A stretch of 64,000 bases of DNA from Phlegmacium glaucopus (GCA_015039465.1 MU130617.1:62001-126000); one strand, 5' to 3'; positions 1 to 12,627 are shown, counted from the stretch's first letter. Notes: generated by a model not told the origin, from the sequence alone. Numbers and translations: made by a program.

Positions 1-1653
1 CACCACAGCAGAAATTGCGGCATGACGTGGTACAGGCCATCATATTCCTCCAATTATTTATCGCGCCATACCTTACTATCATCAACTTGAATGCATACCA
101 AAATCTTAAATACATCTGCAGGCAAGAGGTTATAAAACGGTCAGTGGAAGCGTAATGGAAATTTCTGCAACGTTGATGTAGCATACTATAGTCTTCCTAA
201 ACGATACCAGCTCACTTGGCCCTTTGTGACTGCCGCGGGGTGAGGTTCTCATCTGATTGTCCAAACCATACATACCTCTATCACAACAGTTTTACAAGCA
301 GTCCTCTAATATCAGGACCTATCAGGAAAACCGATATGTTCATAGCCGGAAGTCTTCAGCTCGCAACGGAAGGAGGGTCATGGATTGATCATTTTAGAAA
401 GGTCTCACTCATGATAGTGATTGAGTCTAAAAGTTCCTGAAGCCGGTAAGATTGGCATTATACCTTCTGAAGAGAATGGCCAGTAGTACGAAAAGAATGG
501 CTAGTAGTACGAAAATGATAAATAGCACTGTCCTCAACCTGGAATATCTAATACTCGAAAAGAAGAATAAACATAGGACTTCTGACGGGAGGCAGTCAAG
601 CTTTGGTGCTCTAATAATTTCTCAAATAGTCATTTACGTTGATGAGCAAGCACAAATGAAGGAGTCGATTTTCAAAATGCTACGATGTAGTCTAATGATA
701 CATAAAAAACATGTCCCAACCAGCAATCATACCCGTTGGAGCCATCCGACTTCTAGACCCGTCATCGTTCGCATACTCTGGGGGTACGCGGAATTGCTTT
801 GATTAAGGATACCTGCAAGACGACGACATACGGACATCGGGTACGACAGAAATTCAGCTTGCGGAAATCCAGGGTACTTGTTCAGTATACTGAAATTAAT
901 AGCTAATTAGTTTGGAAAAGGGGTGGACTTATTGATGTGAAAAAACCTTTTGATATCGGTAGGGCTATCCGTAGGTACTAGGAGTTTGTAAAGAACTTTG
1001 GCTGCGAGAACGCTTGCACTTGTTGACATTGCTCGGGAAGTGGGTGTTGTATAAGCCAAAGACATTTTCGGTTTGAATAACCAGATCTAATGATTCAATA
1101 TTTAACGCCAAATCCCCTGGATGTGAGTCGAGAACCTACAAGGATACGTGGCTTTTCGTCTTCCTCATCGCGAATGACGAAACGGTAAGATGCATGGGCC
1201 TGAACAAACTCTATCATATCTTCTACCACGAAAGCAGACAATGGAATTTGTAGAGACCTAGAGCCAAAAATCAGGTACTGTCAACGACCTGTCTCATTCA
1301 TTAGGACTCACTCTGCTGCCTGACTGACTAGCCGTACGGCATACTTGAGTACTCTGTAAATTGTCGTCTTCCCGCCATCTACGGGTCTTTCTTGGCATCG
1401 ACCTATTACAGCGCCGCATAAACATCGCGAAAGTCGCCAGTTGTCTTCGAACTGAAAAAATAAACATTAGTTTCGCGAACCAGGTTTGAGAAATGGAATA
1501 AACATGTGTCCTCAAGAGTAGCTCCCATGACGTGAACCTCTCTCAACACGGGAGTTGTTTACACGAGCAACTGACTCATCCGAGCCTCAATCTAGGACGC
1601 TTTGTATCAACTAGTACACTGCGCCAATCATGCTCGTCCGCAGTAAAGCGCGA
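1..1653. other. Intergenic, no recognisable gene
   Basis: Open frames here are short (at most 116 codons), unspliceable by eye and match no family I know. The only structure I see is a small tandem duplication at 473-514. The stretch lies downstream of the HECT_2-like gene and may hold its 3' UTR near 1600-1653. Confidence 0.5.
473..514. repeat. Two tandem copies of a 21-base unit
   Basis: The unit AGAATGGCCAGTAGTACGAAA occurs at 473-493 and again at 494-514 with one C-to-T change. The length is a multiple of three, so a short open frame (452-802) reads through both copies. That frame has no recognisable product, and I treat the repeat as replication slippage rather than a protein repeat. 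Confidence 0.8.
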
Positions 1654-4333
1654 CTAACCAATCTCCCCAAAACCGGTGAGGGCTTTCGAGAAGACTGAGA
1701 GAGCCATGCCAAGGGTCGTGCATTGATTGACAGCAGCCAACGGTGGAATGCCGTCGCCAGTCTTCTTAACGCCCGAACAATGAAAAAATCACGGAGAAAA
1801 AACATACCGCAGGTTCTTCCTCCATATGAAAGTTATTCCGATTCATCGCGGACTCTTCAAATAGTATGTAACTCCCGCCAACAAGAGCTTGTCCAGGAGA
1901 TGGCCAAAATCCTCTCTTCCCATGCTCAGTGACATGGTCATGCAATTTCTGGTCGCCATGACACATCCACGCTTCGACCAACTCTTCCCAATGTTCGGAA
2001 GGTAGGTCCCTATATGTGCCGACTTTGGATGACTGGATCAGAGGCAAGGTGCAGGATGAGCAAAGGAAGGAGGTTGGGTTAATCGATGAAAGCTGGGTTG
2101 CATCGAGAAGAGGTGCAGGCTGTCCGTTGATATCAGAAAATGGAGAGTTAGAACCGGTCGTTGCGAGTTTGATCTCATAATGAGTACTCTGAGCTCGGAC
2201 TTCTTTCTTTCCTGAGGTTGTATATGCAGGTAACAAAAGAGGGAGAGAAGTATGAGGGCCACATTTGATTACAAGGTGATCTCCTTGTTCTGATGATTGG
2301 TCCAGGAGGAGTGGCAATACTTCAGCTTGTAGCTCAGCGCCTGGTTTTACTCCAGTTATCGTGAAGAACACAAGGATGTGATGGAGATTTTCGTGATTCT
2401 CAGCAACATACACGACTTCAAACCCTGCGTCACAAGTTTTAACAACCTGCAGAAAGAGCTCAAGCTTGCCTCGAGCAATATAAAATCTCACCGTTTGTTT
2501 GCGAATGTTTCGATTTACCTTTCAACGAACTACAACTGCCAGGGCTAGATGTTGACGCCGTCCCCCGTGAAGATGTTGACCGAAACCATGCCAATGGAGG
2601 GGCAGATAAACTTCTGTCTCGTTTGGATTTGGTGTCGGAACTTTTTCCTTTTTCCTTTTCTGAATAAGAGTGAAATATATGAGCAGGGATAGGTTCCTTG
2701 ACGAATTCCGGAAGTGTGAGCAGGGCATTCGAGTCTTTTTGCCGTTCCGATTCTGGTGGGGGTTCACGCATAAACTCGGGAAGTGTAAGCAGAGCTTCAG
2801 GGTCCTTAACTTTCTCTTGTAACACCGCATCCTGTCCATGAATTCGGCCAGCTTCTGAATGTCGAACAAGTTGTTCCACAAACGCACGTTGCTAATGAAG
2901 GGTCAGACGCAAAGTTGATAATCATAAAGTAACTCGTACCTTAGCGACCTCCTTTTGGTGAACCCTTCTTTGCATGCCACCACCATCCAAGACGACGGAT
3001 TGGTCACGAAGCGTCCTTTCAGAAGCTTTCCCTAGTAAATCAAGAATATTTTCGAGTTCCCTGATGTCACGTTCCTTGCCCTTTGTCCGGGAGTCTTGCT
3101 GAGATATCGTAGTCATGCCTTCCCGTCTGGCTTTTTCCATCTCCGCAAGTTTTGATGATTTGAGCTCCACCCTCTGATTATGAAGTTGAGGTGCAACTAG
3201 ATATAGTCTATCGATGGCAACCGCGACGGCCTCTAGGTCTAATCTCATCTTTTCCTCAACCGAGCGTACAGTCATTGCTTGTGGAGAATGTCCAGCTTTT
3301 GATTTGGTATCATCTATTGAGGTGAGTCCACTTGCTTCGTAATCCGGTGGCTTTTCAGAGTCGTAGACTGCAATGTCATATTCTGGTGGGAGATGGTCTT
3401 GCATAAACTGGGGTAGACTCTCCGTTCGCTGTTTGCACATAGATACTACGTTTTCAAGTTCTGAATCGATTCGTGACCACAAAAGAGCTGTTTCAACAAC
3501 AACTAAAGGGGATGTGCCTGGCGTGAAGAGTCCAGCAGGCGTGGAAAGACGTTCAATTTGAAGATCGCTAAGCTGGCGCGTCAAGGCGTCAAAGACGTCG
3601 GTCGCGGGCGAGGCATCTACAAGGTTAGACGAGCCTTGATTGAAAGCTTGGTTAGAAATTTGCGTTGGGGAGGTCTGGAGATCTGAAAGACGGTTGAGAT
3701 TCAACAAAAGCGATACGAGCGCGTTTGCAAGGGCAGCGTCGCTCGATGTCATAGATTGTGATATCGTCGTAACGCGAATGTGTAGCTCGCGCAACAGATC
3801 TGAGCTTGTAGCCGATTCTCGAGTTTCAATCATCTCTCCCTGGGCTTCGTAATTTCGAAAATTAGTTAGGAGGGTTTGAAGAGCCAGCCTGGTGGATGGT
3901 TCTGTGATAGATGACGTGGATGCTCTAGTGGCGGGCGGCATTGAATGGCGACGCTCTGGTAAAATCGAGTTCAATCCTACCGGCCCAAAAAGCATATCGT
4001 TTAAAGTCATCAGACAAGACTTCTGAACATGGACAATAGATGGCAGTACATCCGTCTAAGAAGGTGTGATGAGTAATATGTACAGCAGGTTGACCTCGAA
4101 CTTACGAGAATGGCAGTATTTGTATTTGGCCCTTCGCTTGTAGAATTTATGGATGAGGTAACTTGAGCGTTCTCCGGAGGTGACATGTCATCAGAATATG
4201 AACTGGTGGGTTGCTGATCCTGATATGATTCCTGATACAACTGATCCATCGGGAATGGCTTTGGTATTTGTGAGTTCAAGAGAGGGCTCGTTGCTGGCCG
4301 TGATGGAGACCGTGGTCGAGTGAGAGTCGCCAT
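1654..4333 (-). CDS. HECT_2/UBE3D-like E3 ubiquitin ligase with long N-terminal extension
   Basis: Five exons join in frame: 4333-4106, 4055-2940, 2891-2519, 2424-1808 and 1764-1654, giving about 814 residues. The start is the ATG at 4333 (MATLTRPRSP), the first one continuous with exon 2. The C-terminal part resembles the HECT-like E2-binding family (UBE3D, yeast Ipa1): FLCSSC followed by SYRDLP-type and SEHWEELVEAWMCH motifs, then GFWPSPGQALVGGSYILF. Family members bind E2 enzymes and ubiquitylate substrates; yeast Ipa1 also affects mRNA 3'-end processing. The first 470 or so residues are unlike UBE3D: Ser/Thr-rich, then helical, with DHLPPEYD and KPPDYE motifs, a charged coiled stretch, and a duplicated ALLTLPEF motif. 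The middle section reads as one conserved block, so fusion is preferred over two genes. The last exon (36 residues) is the least certain. Confidence 0.65.
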
Positions 4334-5319
4334 TCCGTAAGTTGGTAACAAACAACGGAAAAGAAGCTGATGGTATCTCAGCACAGCTCAAGCTTTGAGG
4401 TCCTGGGGGGGCGACGATGTACGACGTGGAGTGACCTTGGAGTAGCAGTTGAGGTTCAACGAAGGACGTAGTCAGATAATATGAGGGAGATTTATCTTCT
4501 TTATAGAAGATACCTTGCGAGAAGGTAAGACAGAATGGTGGATGGCGATGTTGCAAGACCAAGACCTTCAAAACTTAGGGCTGTTCAACTTTAGGTCGAA
4601 TATAAGATGAATGGAGGCTAAAAAACGATGTGAGAAATACAAAACAATATACCAATATACAACTTACGCAAAGGTCATGAAGTAGCTCGTCGTCTGAGTT
4701 AAAGGTAATACTTTTTATGTAACTGACTGTCTCCTCAGGAAATGTACAGCATCCAGTCCACGTGACATCATGATGAAGGCTTCAAGATTGTTCAACAATT
4801 TCAAACTAGTTTGAAACTAGTATTGAATGTTCTGTATCAAAATAATGCGCGGTCCCGTGCATTTTAAGGCTTCAATCTGTGCAGTCCTGGGTCATAGGCA
4901 ACTTGAATGTCATCGTCAACCTTGTGACTAGACTTGGAGTCTTCAAGTTGAACCCATGACCCCGTCTCTGCTCATGGATATTCGTGCAGGAAGTTGGAAT
5001 TAGTAAACACATTTGATTCGCACCGAAACATGTGTGATGTTACAGTTAAACGATGGAAGGCAGTGTGACAGTTGTCTAACATGTAGATGGAATCAATACT
5101 TGATCAACAAAATCTGATGGTGGAGTGATTTATTCCTGCGTTTGGCGGACTTCTCGCAATGTTTGCCATCCTCGAATAGACCTCTAAAATTTCTATCTGA
5201 TTGTGAAATAAATGGTCGTCAATAGTCGCAGAGAAAAGTTGTCCGAAATCATTAGAACATCCACTGCCAGTATTAATATTGAATATTGAATCTTGATAGA
5301 TCACTTTTGATCTCGAACC
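4334..5319. other. Intergenic between two minus-strand genes
   Basis: This holds the upstream region of the HECT_2-like gene and the 3' flank of the peptidase. A minus-strand frame (4191-4571) overlaps the start of the HECT_2-like gene in another frame and looks like a shadow. No other coding signal is visible. Confidence 0.5.
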
Positions 5320-6528
5320 TTATTCTTGCTTCAGTGCTAGAAAATCAAGAATCACATCAACATATCTATCGTAAAGATGGTCAGTACTCAATGCGATGTT
5401 GTACATAATGATGGTAGCACCCACGTCTCCGGCTCTTCGTGCATCGGATGGTGGCTGCTCTTGCGTAGTTCCACACTTTTGACGTTCGGAACACACTCCA
5501 AAAAGGGCCGAACTGCTATCTCGTGGATTCTATCCTCCTGCGCATGAATAACCAGTGTCGGGACCGAAATCTTGCACAGGTCCCTGATGATTGAGTGCGG
5601 CCTCAATAGTCCAGCGATTTTGAAGTGATATGGGCCTCGCCTACCATGTATCTATTACATGAACACGAAAAGAGATAGTGGCGGAGGGAACTCACAACTT
5701 AGCAGTCACTGTGGGATCTTTACTATTCTCCTCGAACGACTGCGCCAAATCCTTCGGCCACGGCCGCAATGTACAGGTGTGTTTCGTGACGAATGTTGCA
5801 ATGCCTTCCTGATACTCGGGTGTGTCCATGGTGTCATTTGACTCATGTTTTCGAATCATCTCGGCGAAATCCTTTGGAAATTTGTCCAGGTGTAGGTTAA
5901 GACCCGCCTCAAGCAGTTCTATCGAAGCGTATGCATTCGAAACTATGAGACTTCGAAGACCCTTATGTGGACGAGTGGCAGCATAGAGGCCTGCAAGAAA
6001 GCCTATATAAATTCAATGAGACGGCGAATTTCGAATGGTCATCTCGGAGTTTACCTCCCCACGAATGACCCAATAAATCAAAATTGTGATGGATATCAAG
6101 ATGTTCCACTAAGTTATCGAGTTGGTCCATAAATAAATGAGGGTGCCAGAAAGCATCGGGTGCATCCCGGAAATGAGACGACGCCCCGCTTCCAATTTGG
6201 TCGTACAAAACAACAGGAATGCTGCCCAAAAGCTGAGGTAAGACTTGGATGGCAATGGACGGCTTTGAGACATAACTTACCCAGCCTGTTTGTATAATGT
6301 TTGGAGAGGTCTGCCACATTATATATTCAGTGTTCGCGAAGACCACCTGGATGATCAAATACTATGATCTCACAACAGATAATGATGAGTTAGCCCTGGA
6401 CCATCGTGAATTATGACTACAGGCCGACGATTGGGGTGTTTGAGATCGCCAAAGACCCTGTACCATGTCTTGAATGTCCTTAGGCCAACGTTGAATTTCA
6501 CAGTACCCGTCCAAGTTTCTTCCGTCAT
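5320..6528 (-). CDS. Proline-iminopeptidase-like alpha/beta hydrolase
   Basis: This is a serine hydrolase of the proline iminopeptidase/L-amino-acid amidase group. Such enzymes release N-terminal residues or cleave amino-acid amides in the cytosol. The start at 6528 gives MTEETWTGTVKF, then TWYRVFGDLKHPN and the oxyanion-loop segment VIIHDGPGLTHHYLL. Later exons give PVVLYDQIGSGAS, the nucleophile elbow GHSWGG, a cap with NAYASIELLEAG, the acid in VIHAQEDRI, and the histidine in SSHHPMHEEPE. The last exon, after an intron of about 60 bases, ends FLALKQE at 5320. The join between HHYLL (near 6370) and the YDQIG exon (near 6260) is not clean: the frame runs into TGA and no simple intron restores it. 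The oxyanion motif is HDGPG rather than the usual HGGPG. It may be a diverged gene with an extra mini-exon, or an early pseudogene. Confidence 0.7.
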
Positions 6529-8237
6529 CGCGGTTGACTTCGATAATTGTAGCAGAGGCCTTTCCTTCGACTGCGGAATGGACTATCTTCGGGGCTGTCG
6601 GCTGAGAACTTTTTCCGGACATTGTGAAACTGTTACGAGAGGCTTTTGACAGGTGGCTCCGTCGACGCCCGGGAACATAAACGGGCCTTTAGGTCCCATG
6701 TCAGATAACGGATGGTTAAGGTTTGAGCATGAGCGGGAGCCGGGATGGTCCAAGACGTCAAGAGCATGTGTGCTTTGCTCACTGGCGAGTAAAAATAGGA
6801 TGTTAGAAATCAGATAGTGGATGAATGATCAGCAAGTACTTCGCTGGAGAAGATATACGACTCTCACGGCGGGTAAAATTGCGTTTCACATAACACCAGA
6901 GAATCTGGGAGTTCTTTCGCACAACGTAACGTCTTGTTGATTGTGGGCACGAAAGCTTTTCCAGGATCGAAGCCAATTTGAAGCCTGGCTTAGTTATGCC
7001 ACCGATGTCCGCCTCCTCGCGTTTGTGCTGCTTCTCCTGACCCTGTCGATGATGCCAATCGATATTTCCGCTGCCGACATCACGGCTGCAAGTGACTAGT
7101 AAGATGAGAGTGGATCTTGAAGGTGAAACCTAAGCCATCGTCGGAGCAGCTTGAACTCGACTACAATTCCAATTTAGTCCCTGCAACTTGAAACATCAAC
7201 CTGGCCATACATGAAGCCGCGATCGATGTAGGGAACCTGGTCAATATTTTATGTGTTTCTTTCGCAAGGCCCAGGCTCTCTATGGCTGGGTCCTCCGAGG
7301 GCTCAGCTATGTGCAGCGTGATCAATCTAAAGCTTCGCAGTGCGAAGGATGTTCCATTAGATAAATGATTGGCCATGGTGTCAAGAATTCGTCGAGGAGG
7401 CCATCGGGGTCACGGTGGGGCAAAATCCGCCTGTGTTATTATCTAATATGTTGACATTTAGGGCTTCCATGCGATCGGGAGGTGAAGCTCGACGCGTCGA
7501 GGATCAAGGTTTGGGGTGCCTACTTTACCGCAAACTTGAACTGATGAAAAAACTGTTATTAACAAGGGTCTCCCCAGCTATAAATTGTATTGATCGGTTG
7601 TTGGGAAATGCGGTTCCAACGACACCTGAAAAAGTTCCCACTCGTTGCTCCGATACTTCTGCTTGAGTCGAGTATTGTCACCGCTACCATTTATCTTGCA
7701 TCATTCACACAAGTGTTTGCCAATTGGATTGGGAATGAAATTTTGGCGCTGATGGATCCATAAGTAGTGGAGCCATTATTGTGGTCTACCGTGACGCTGC
7801 GGCGGAAGGCCTAGGTCTAAAAAAAATGCAGATGAGACTTCAAACGTTCAACACATAACCCTTCGCCGTTACTTACACATTCCTGAATGTTCTCAAGCAG
7901 ATTCAACAATCGTCCAGAACCAGTTCCGATCATGCACGTGACCTTACAATGCTGCAAGCCCTAGCAAGCCGCTTCAGTCTCGCGGCTCTCGCTTAGCCTG
8001 ATATTTGCATGATAAATTGCACAACCGATGGTCCAAATTACTCTTTGCTTTCGTTTCCTCCCTGCGCCTGAAATTCGATCGCTACTATGATCAGGGACTT
8101 GACAGACGCCACACATAGAACTTTGGAGATCTCAGAAAACTGAATGGACTACACAAATTATCCCTCTTGACTGCGGCCCTTCGATACCTTATAAGAACCC
8201 GGCGCGTCTGCTGCGTACCAAAATCTGCTACCTCATC
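6529..8237. other. Intergenic between divergent genes
   Basis: This separates the peptidase (-) from the WD40 gene (+). It has only short frames without recognisable content; one plus-strand stretch near 6960-7095 encodes a hydrophobic run but lacks a convincing start or splice context. The last 50 bases contain a TATA-like element for the WD40 gene. Confidence 0.5.
8189..8196 (+). promoter_or_regulatory. TATA-like element of the membrane/WD40 gene
   Basis: TTATAAGA lies 41 bases before the ATG at 8238. Position and sequence fit a core promoter, though the implied leader would be very short. Confidence 0.35.
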
Positions 8238-11200
8238 ATGAAGGCCTCTATTCCAAAAGTCTTCCCCTCTGATTTTGAGGGTCCGCCAGTGACATCCAAG
8301 GTGGCGCCACCAGAACATCAACCGCGAGAACCCACTCGGCGACAAACAATTCTCAGTCTAGTGGAAATGCTCCTACAACAGAATAGCAATGATGTCCCAG
8401 GTATGCTCTTGGAGTACTCGCGGATCTAGTGGTAACGCGTGCCAGGAGATACACAGCTACCCTCTTTTGAGGAAGACAAGGATGTTGGTAAGTGTGATAT
8501 TTTCGGACTTGGATTATGTATCCTGTTAACCTTTCCTTTGGTGCAGCCTCCGTCGATGAGCACATACAAGAAGTAGGGGCTGAAGCATTCTATAAACTTC
8601 AAAGGTTATTACTCTCCGTGCAATCTATACCGATTGCCTAATTTTTATCATCATGACAGGCGAATAAACAACCTTGACAAAGAGGTGCGCATATACTTTA
8701 CTTGCGGAATGATCTTTTTTTTATTTAGAGTTATCAGCTACGAAATTTTGCAAATGCTGCCCGACAACTCGGGAGTTCAGTTGCCATCTTATCATCAACA
8801 TTTCACCTCCGAGACCGCTTAGCTCAACTTCTCTTTCTCTACCACGAAAATGCGGCGGATATATTCCCCAAGAAGATAGTCCATATTGCTCGAGAAACCT
8901 GTTGCGAGTCCCCAACAACCTCAAGGCGTCGAAGAGGATTTAGAAGAATCAAGGGCAAGGCTGAGCTCCATGTCCCGAGACCGACTGTCGCTGAGAACCT
9001 TGATCCTGAAACGTTCCCTGAACAATTTGAGTTTCTAGGGAAGGAAGTAACCACTTTTTTGAAATGCTTGAACGAGTTTCCTGAGTTTACGGATGAGGCT
9101 GTCAATTCTTCCATTCTATCTTTCGAAGGTGACTTGAAAGTAATTTTTTTTCCCTTCATTTGATAAAAATTATGTTAATCTACTTCATATAGTACTGGGC
9201 CTCCTGTTTGAAAGAATACGCGGGTGCGCATGAACCCGAAGCGATTTACGTAGGTTCTAACTGCCTTTGACAGGTCAATTTCGCTATCCGGCTGTTCGGC
9301 GATACATTCATGATATCTCGCAAGAGATGGGTGAGCACATAGATGAACTCACTTCCTCACTTTCAATGTTCATCGAAGTCGGTGAGTATCTCTGCATTCT
9401 CACACAAACTAATAATCAACTGATCGACCCATCATCCAGGCGTGCCAACTATCCGATTTGCACAAAAGCATGGAGCCAACAATCTCCTAAACCTCTCAAC
9501 CGTGGCCACCTTCTTTTCCGCCGTCACAGCCACCACTTTGCAGTCCTCTTATGGGCTTGAACAGACTATGGTAGCAGATGCCGTTAATTGCTTTTGGTTT
9601 GCCTCGCTCGTTTTCAGTATTGGCGCAGCTGTGAATAGTCTGCTCGGACTTACATGGAAACAGGCAATGTAGTACGTCCTTTCATTGGTTACAATCATCG
9701 CTCCATTATCTCAAACCTCCACCTGCCAGCCGTTCTCCAGGTCACCGCGTGCCCTGGTGGGTTTTAATCTGGATCAAACGTTCACCCCTCGTGTTTCTTG
9801 TGCTATCTGTGGCCTGTTTCTCGATTGGACTTTGCTGCTTTGCATATGCATCTCATCAGGTATGCGTGAAACATCTTCTCATTTTCATTTGCTTACCGAG
9901 CCGAATGTAGTCTTTTATTACGTCTACGATAACGACTGTCCTCACAACGTTCACTTCATTTGGTCTCGCTGCCGTTTCCGCATGGTTTGCTTCTGAGAGA
10001 TGGACTTTCTCCCGTCATCGTGGTCGGAAATGGCTAAGCGATGTCCTTATTGAAGCCAAAGATCGTTTCTGGCTCCGCCCGGGGATTACTTGGGCACAAA
10101 CAGGGATCTTGATAGCTGGGCGTTACTTGAACACAGCCTTCAAAGCCTTCGTTGGGGTACTTCCCACTTCAACATGTCGGAATACGGAGACGATTAATGA
10201 TGATTTGGAAGCCCATGGGCTACGAACAAACAGTTCTCGGATGTATGATCCTACAAAACGTCGAACATCGGACGCTACAGCTGTTATGACCGAACCATCC
10301 ACTCCGACATCACCTCTTATTCCTCCAACTCCCTTGAATTCACCTGTGGATCAGGATTTCTTTAGCAGCTTCCCTACCACTCTAAACGCTGATCCTACGA
10401 CGACCGTCGGTAAACAACTATGGAAGAAGGCTTTTCGGAATGTTAAAATGCACAATGCTATTCCACCAACCCGATGGACCACTTCGGTTCCTGTGATCAA
10501 CCCACCTCCTATCAGACGACGGACGGGGTCGTCGAGCTTGAACGGCTTTGGCATTTCTGATAAGAAGAAAGCGTCTACGTCAGAGTCTGTGCCGTTCAGT
10601 CGGCCAAGAATATCAGCCCTTGTCCCGAGACTTGTTGAAATGGAAGTCACTGAGGATTTGGCGGCACATTCTGCGTTGGTTCGCCATATGCAATTTTCTC
10701 CTGATGGACAATTTTTGGCAACTTCAAGGTGGGCAGATTCCCTCAGTCTTGAGAGATGCTCCAGTTTTTCAAATTAAATTACGAAAATTGCAGCTGGGAC
10801 AAGACTTCTGTGATTTTTCGAGTTGGGGTATGTTTCAACTCCTTTTGTAGCAACCGAAAAGAACGTTTACAAATTGTTAAACAGCATCCATTCACGTGTC
10901 ATTACACATTAGCACATACTCAAGGCTTCGTTGGACAAGTTGAATGGTCAGTGAACCTTGGTTTATCTTGTTTCTTTTTTGTTTTGTTTTGCTGAGGTAT
11001 TCTTCAGGTCTCCGTCGGGGAAGATCCTTCTGACCAAAATGGCAAGAGGCATCAAAGTCTGGTCAGCGGAAGTCAGCAAATGTACTTTCGTTCCAACAAA
11101 GTGTCTTACAATCGTCTTTTCGTTTAGGATGGCGTTTGCAGGAAGACTATTAACAGGAATACGTCGATTGAAATGGTTACATGGTTTCCGACAGGTGATG

Positions 11201-12428
11201 GTAGGAAGTCTTATGGCATTTTCATTTCACGATTGCTTAAATTAAATGCCTTGTAGCCTTCCTCTCGATAGAGGAGTCGATTGCCACGAAATTGGTAAGC
11301 TGCTGACGCATCTGCAGTTCTCGAAGTCATTCAAACGTAATCCAGGATCTTGACGGGAAAGTTAGCTGCAATTCAGTATGCTCAAAAAAGAGATCTTCCT
11401 TATCACCCCCTAGGTTCTAGACAAGTATGATTTCGGTAATATGAAGCTTCAAGACATTGCTATCACGCCAGATTCTCAGCGTCTTGTGGGTATCGGGCCT
11501 CTTCTCCGGTCACCAACAGGCCTACAACCCAGCAAGTCCAGAGTAGAGAAGCGGATTGTCGGTATGCGTGTCCTGTTCTGTCCTTTTCCAGACATGCTTA
11601 CCTCGCTGGATTACATCTGTCAGTCTATAATGTTGAAACTAAGGAGATTGAAAAGTAAGCAAGCACCTGACGTATATACCCTAATTACGAATCTTCTCAT
11701 CTTTTTGGACAGTCAAACCCCCGTTCTCAACGATGTTAGAGACATTACACTTGCACAAACAACCCGGAATGGTCTGGTTGCTCTCATCAGTTACGAACAC
11801 ATGGTTCGTGGGACTACCCCAGACCCCCTATTCAAGTTAAACTTTCTCGGTGTTTTTTAATAGGCAGCACCTCAGCTTTGGAAGCTAGAACTCGTAAAAG
11901 ATAAGGATGATAACACGGTTGTTACCGCTAGGCTTTCACTGCGGTCAGTTCATCTCCATGACAGATTTGGACCGGTTTCTTAACGCGTAGGGGGTTAGGC
12001 ACACATATTTACCAAAAGTGTTGGTCGATTTTGCAGGACCGAGTTACTTTGGAGGCAAAAATAACGAACTCATACTTTGTGCGGGAAAAGGTCTGTCTGG
12101 ATTCAGATGATCGGTTCTCATGCTCTAAAGATAAATCCCAGGCGGTGATATCCACATTTGGGATCAAGAATCAGGAGCGTTACTACATTTGATTCGTGCT
12201 CAGGCCCATACCCATGGTGGTGATCTGACATGCATTGCTTGGAATAATGCAGCTGATGATCCCTTTATGTTTGCAACTGGGAGCCATTATGGTGGCGTGA
12301 GAGTGTGGACGCGACACCCAGATGAGGTGCTACCGACACTGGCTAATGTTCAGGAATGCCCTAGAACTGCATCACCTTACCAAATGGATTCGAATATGTC
12401 AGGGAGTTCGATATTCAATGCTGAATAA
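8238..12428 (+). CDS. Membrane protein fused to a Gid7/WDR26-like WD40 region
   Basis: About twenty exons join to roughly 1,000 residues. Early exons 8238-8400, 8446-8487, 8547-8604 and about 8660-8682 read MKASIPKVFPSDFEG...VDEHIQEVGAEAFYKLQR. A helical region follows (LRNFANAARQLGSS, LLFLYHENAADIFP), then QFRYPAVRRYIHDISQEMGE and VPTIRFAQKHGANNLLNLST. Four hydrophobic segments lie between about 9490 and 9990 (FFSAVTATTLQ; FWFASLVFSIGAAVNSLLGL; PLVFLVLSVACFSIGLCCF; TSFGLAAVSAWFA). A Ser/Pro/Thr-rich linker leads to the WD40 part from about 10620: DLAAHSALVRHMQFSPDG, THTQGFVGQVEWSPSGK-type, DIHIWDQESGALLH, DPFMFATGSHYGGVRVW. The propeller resembles fungal Gid7/WDR26, subunits of the GID/CTLH ubiquitin ligase. 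I see no clear LisH-CTLH start. A membrane-anchored role is inferred. The last exon ends at 12428. Confidence 0.75.
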
Positions 12429-12545
12429 CGTAGTTGTAGGGACTGAACTTTACTGAGCGTGTGTCACTTGATAGGCTTATAAATTTGTGTAAACAAAATT
12501 ACAAAATGATTACTGATTAATGACGTTCTGATGGCGATGAACAAC

Positions 12546-12553
12546 TATAAAAG
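12546..12553 (+). promoter_or_regulatory. TATA box of the Old Yellow Enzyme gene
   Basis: TATAAAAG stands 74 bases before the ATG at 12628, a typical spacing for a regulated fungal promoter. A CT/CA-rich leader with an ACAAAACACAAAG run follows. OYE genes in fungi are commonly stress-inducible; that regulation is inferred here. Confidence 0.6.
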
Positions 12554-12627
12554 CCATGTATGTTATCACAGCCAATTCTTCAACAAAACACAAAGCCTCT
12601 ACTACTACTAGCATTCAATCATAAAAC

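Noticed and set aside
1766..2491. A stand-alone 241-residue HECT_2 gene starting at 2491
   Set aside because: Its first residues are intronic: splicing exon 3 (ending 2519) to the acceptor at 2425 keeps frame exactly and the exon lengths sum to whole codons.
6362..6622. An 86-residue start (MSGKSSQ...) for the peptidase
   Set aside because: That frame does not read the conserved TWYRVFGDLK and HDGPG segment; the ATG at 6528 does.
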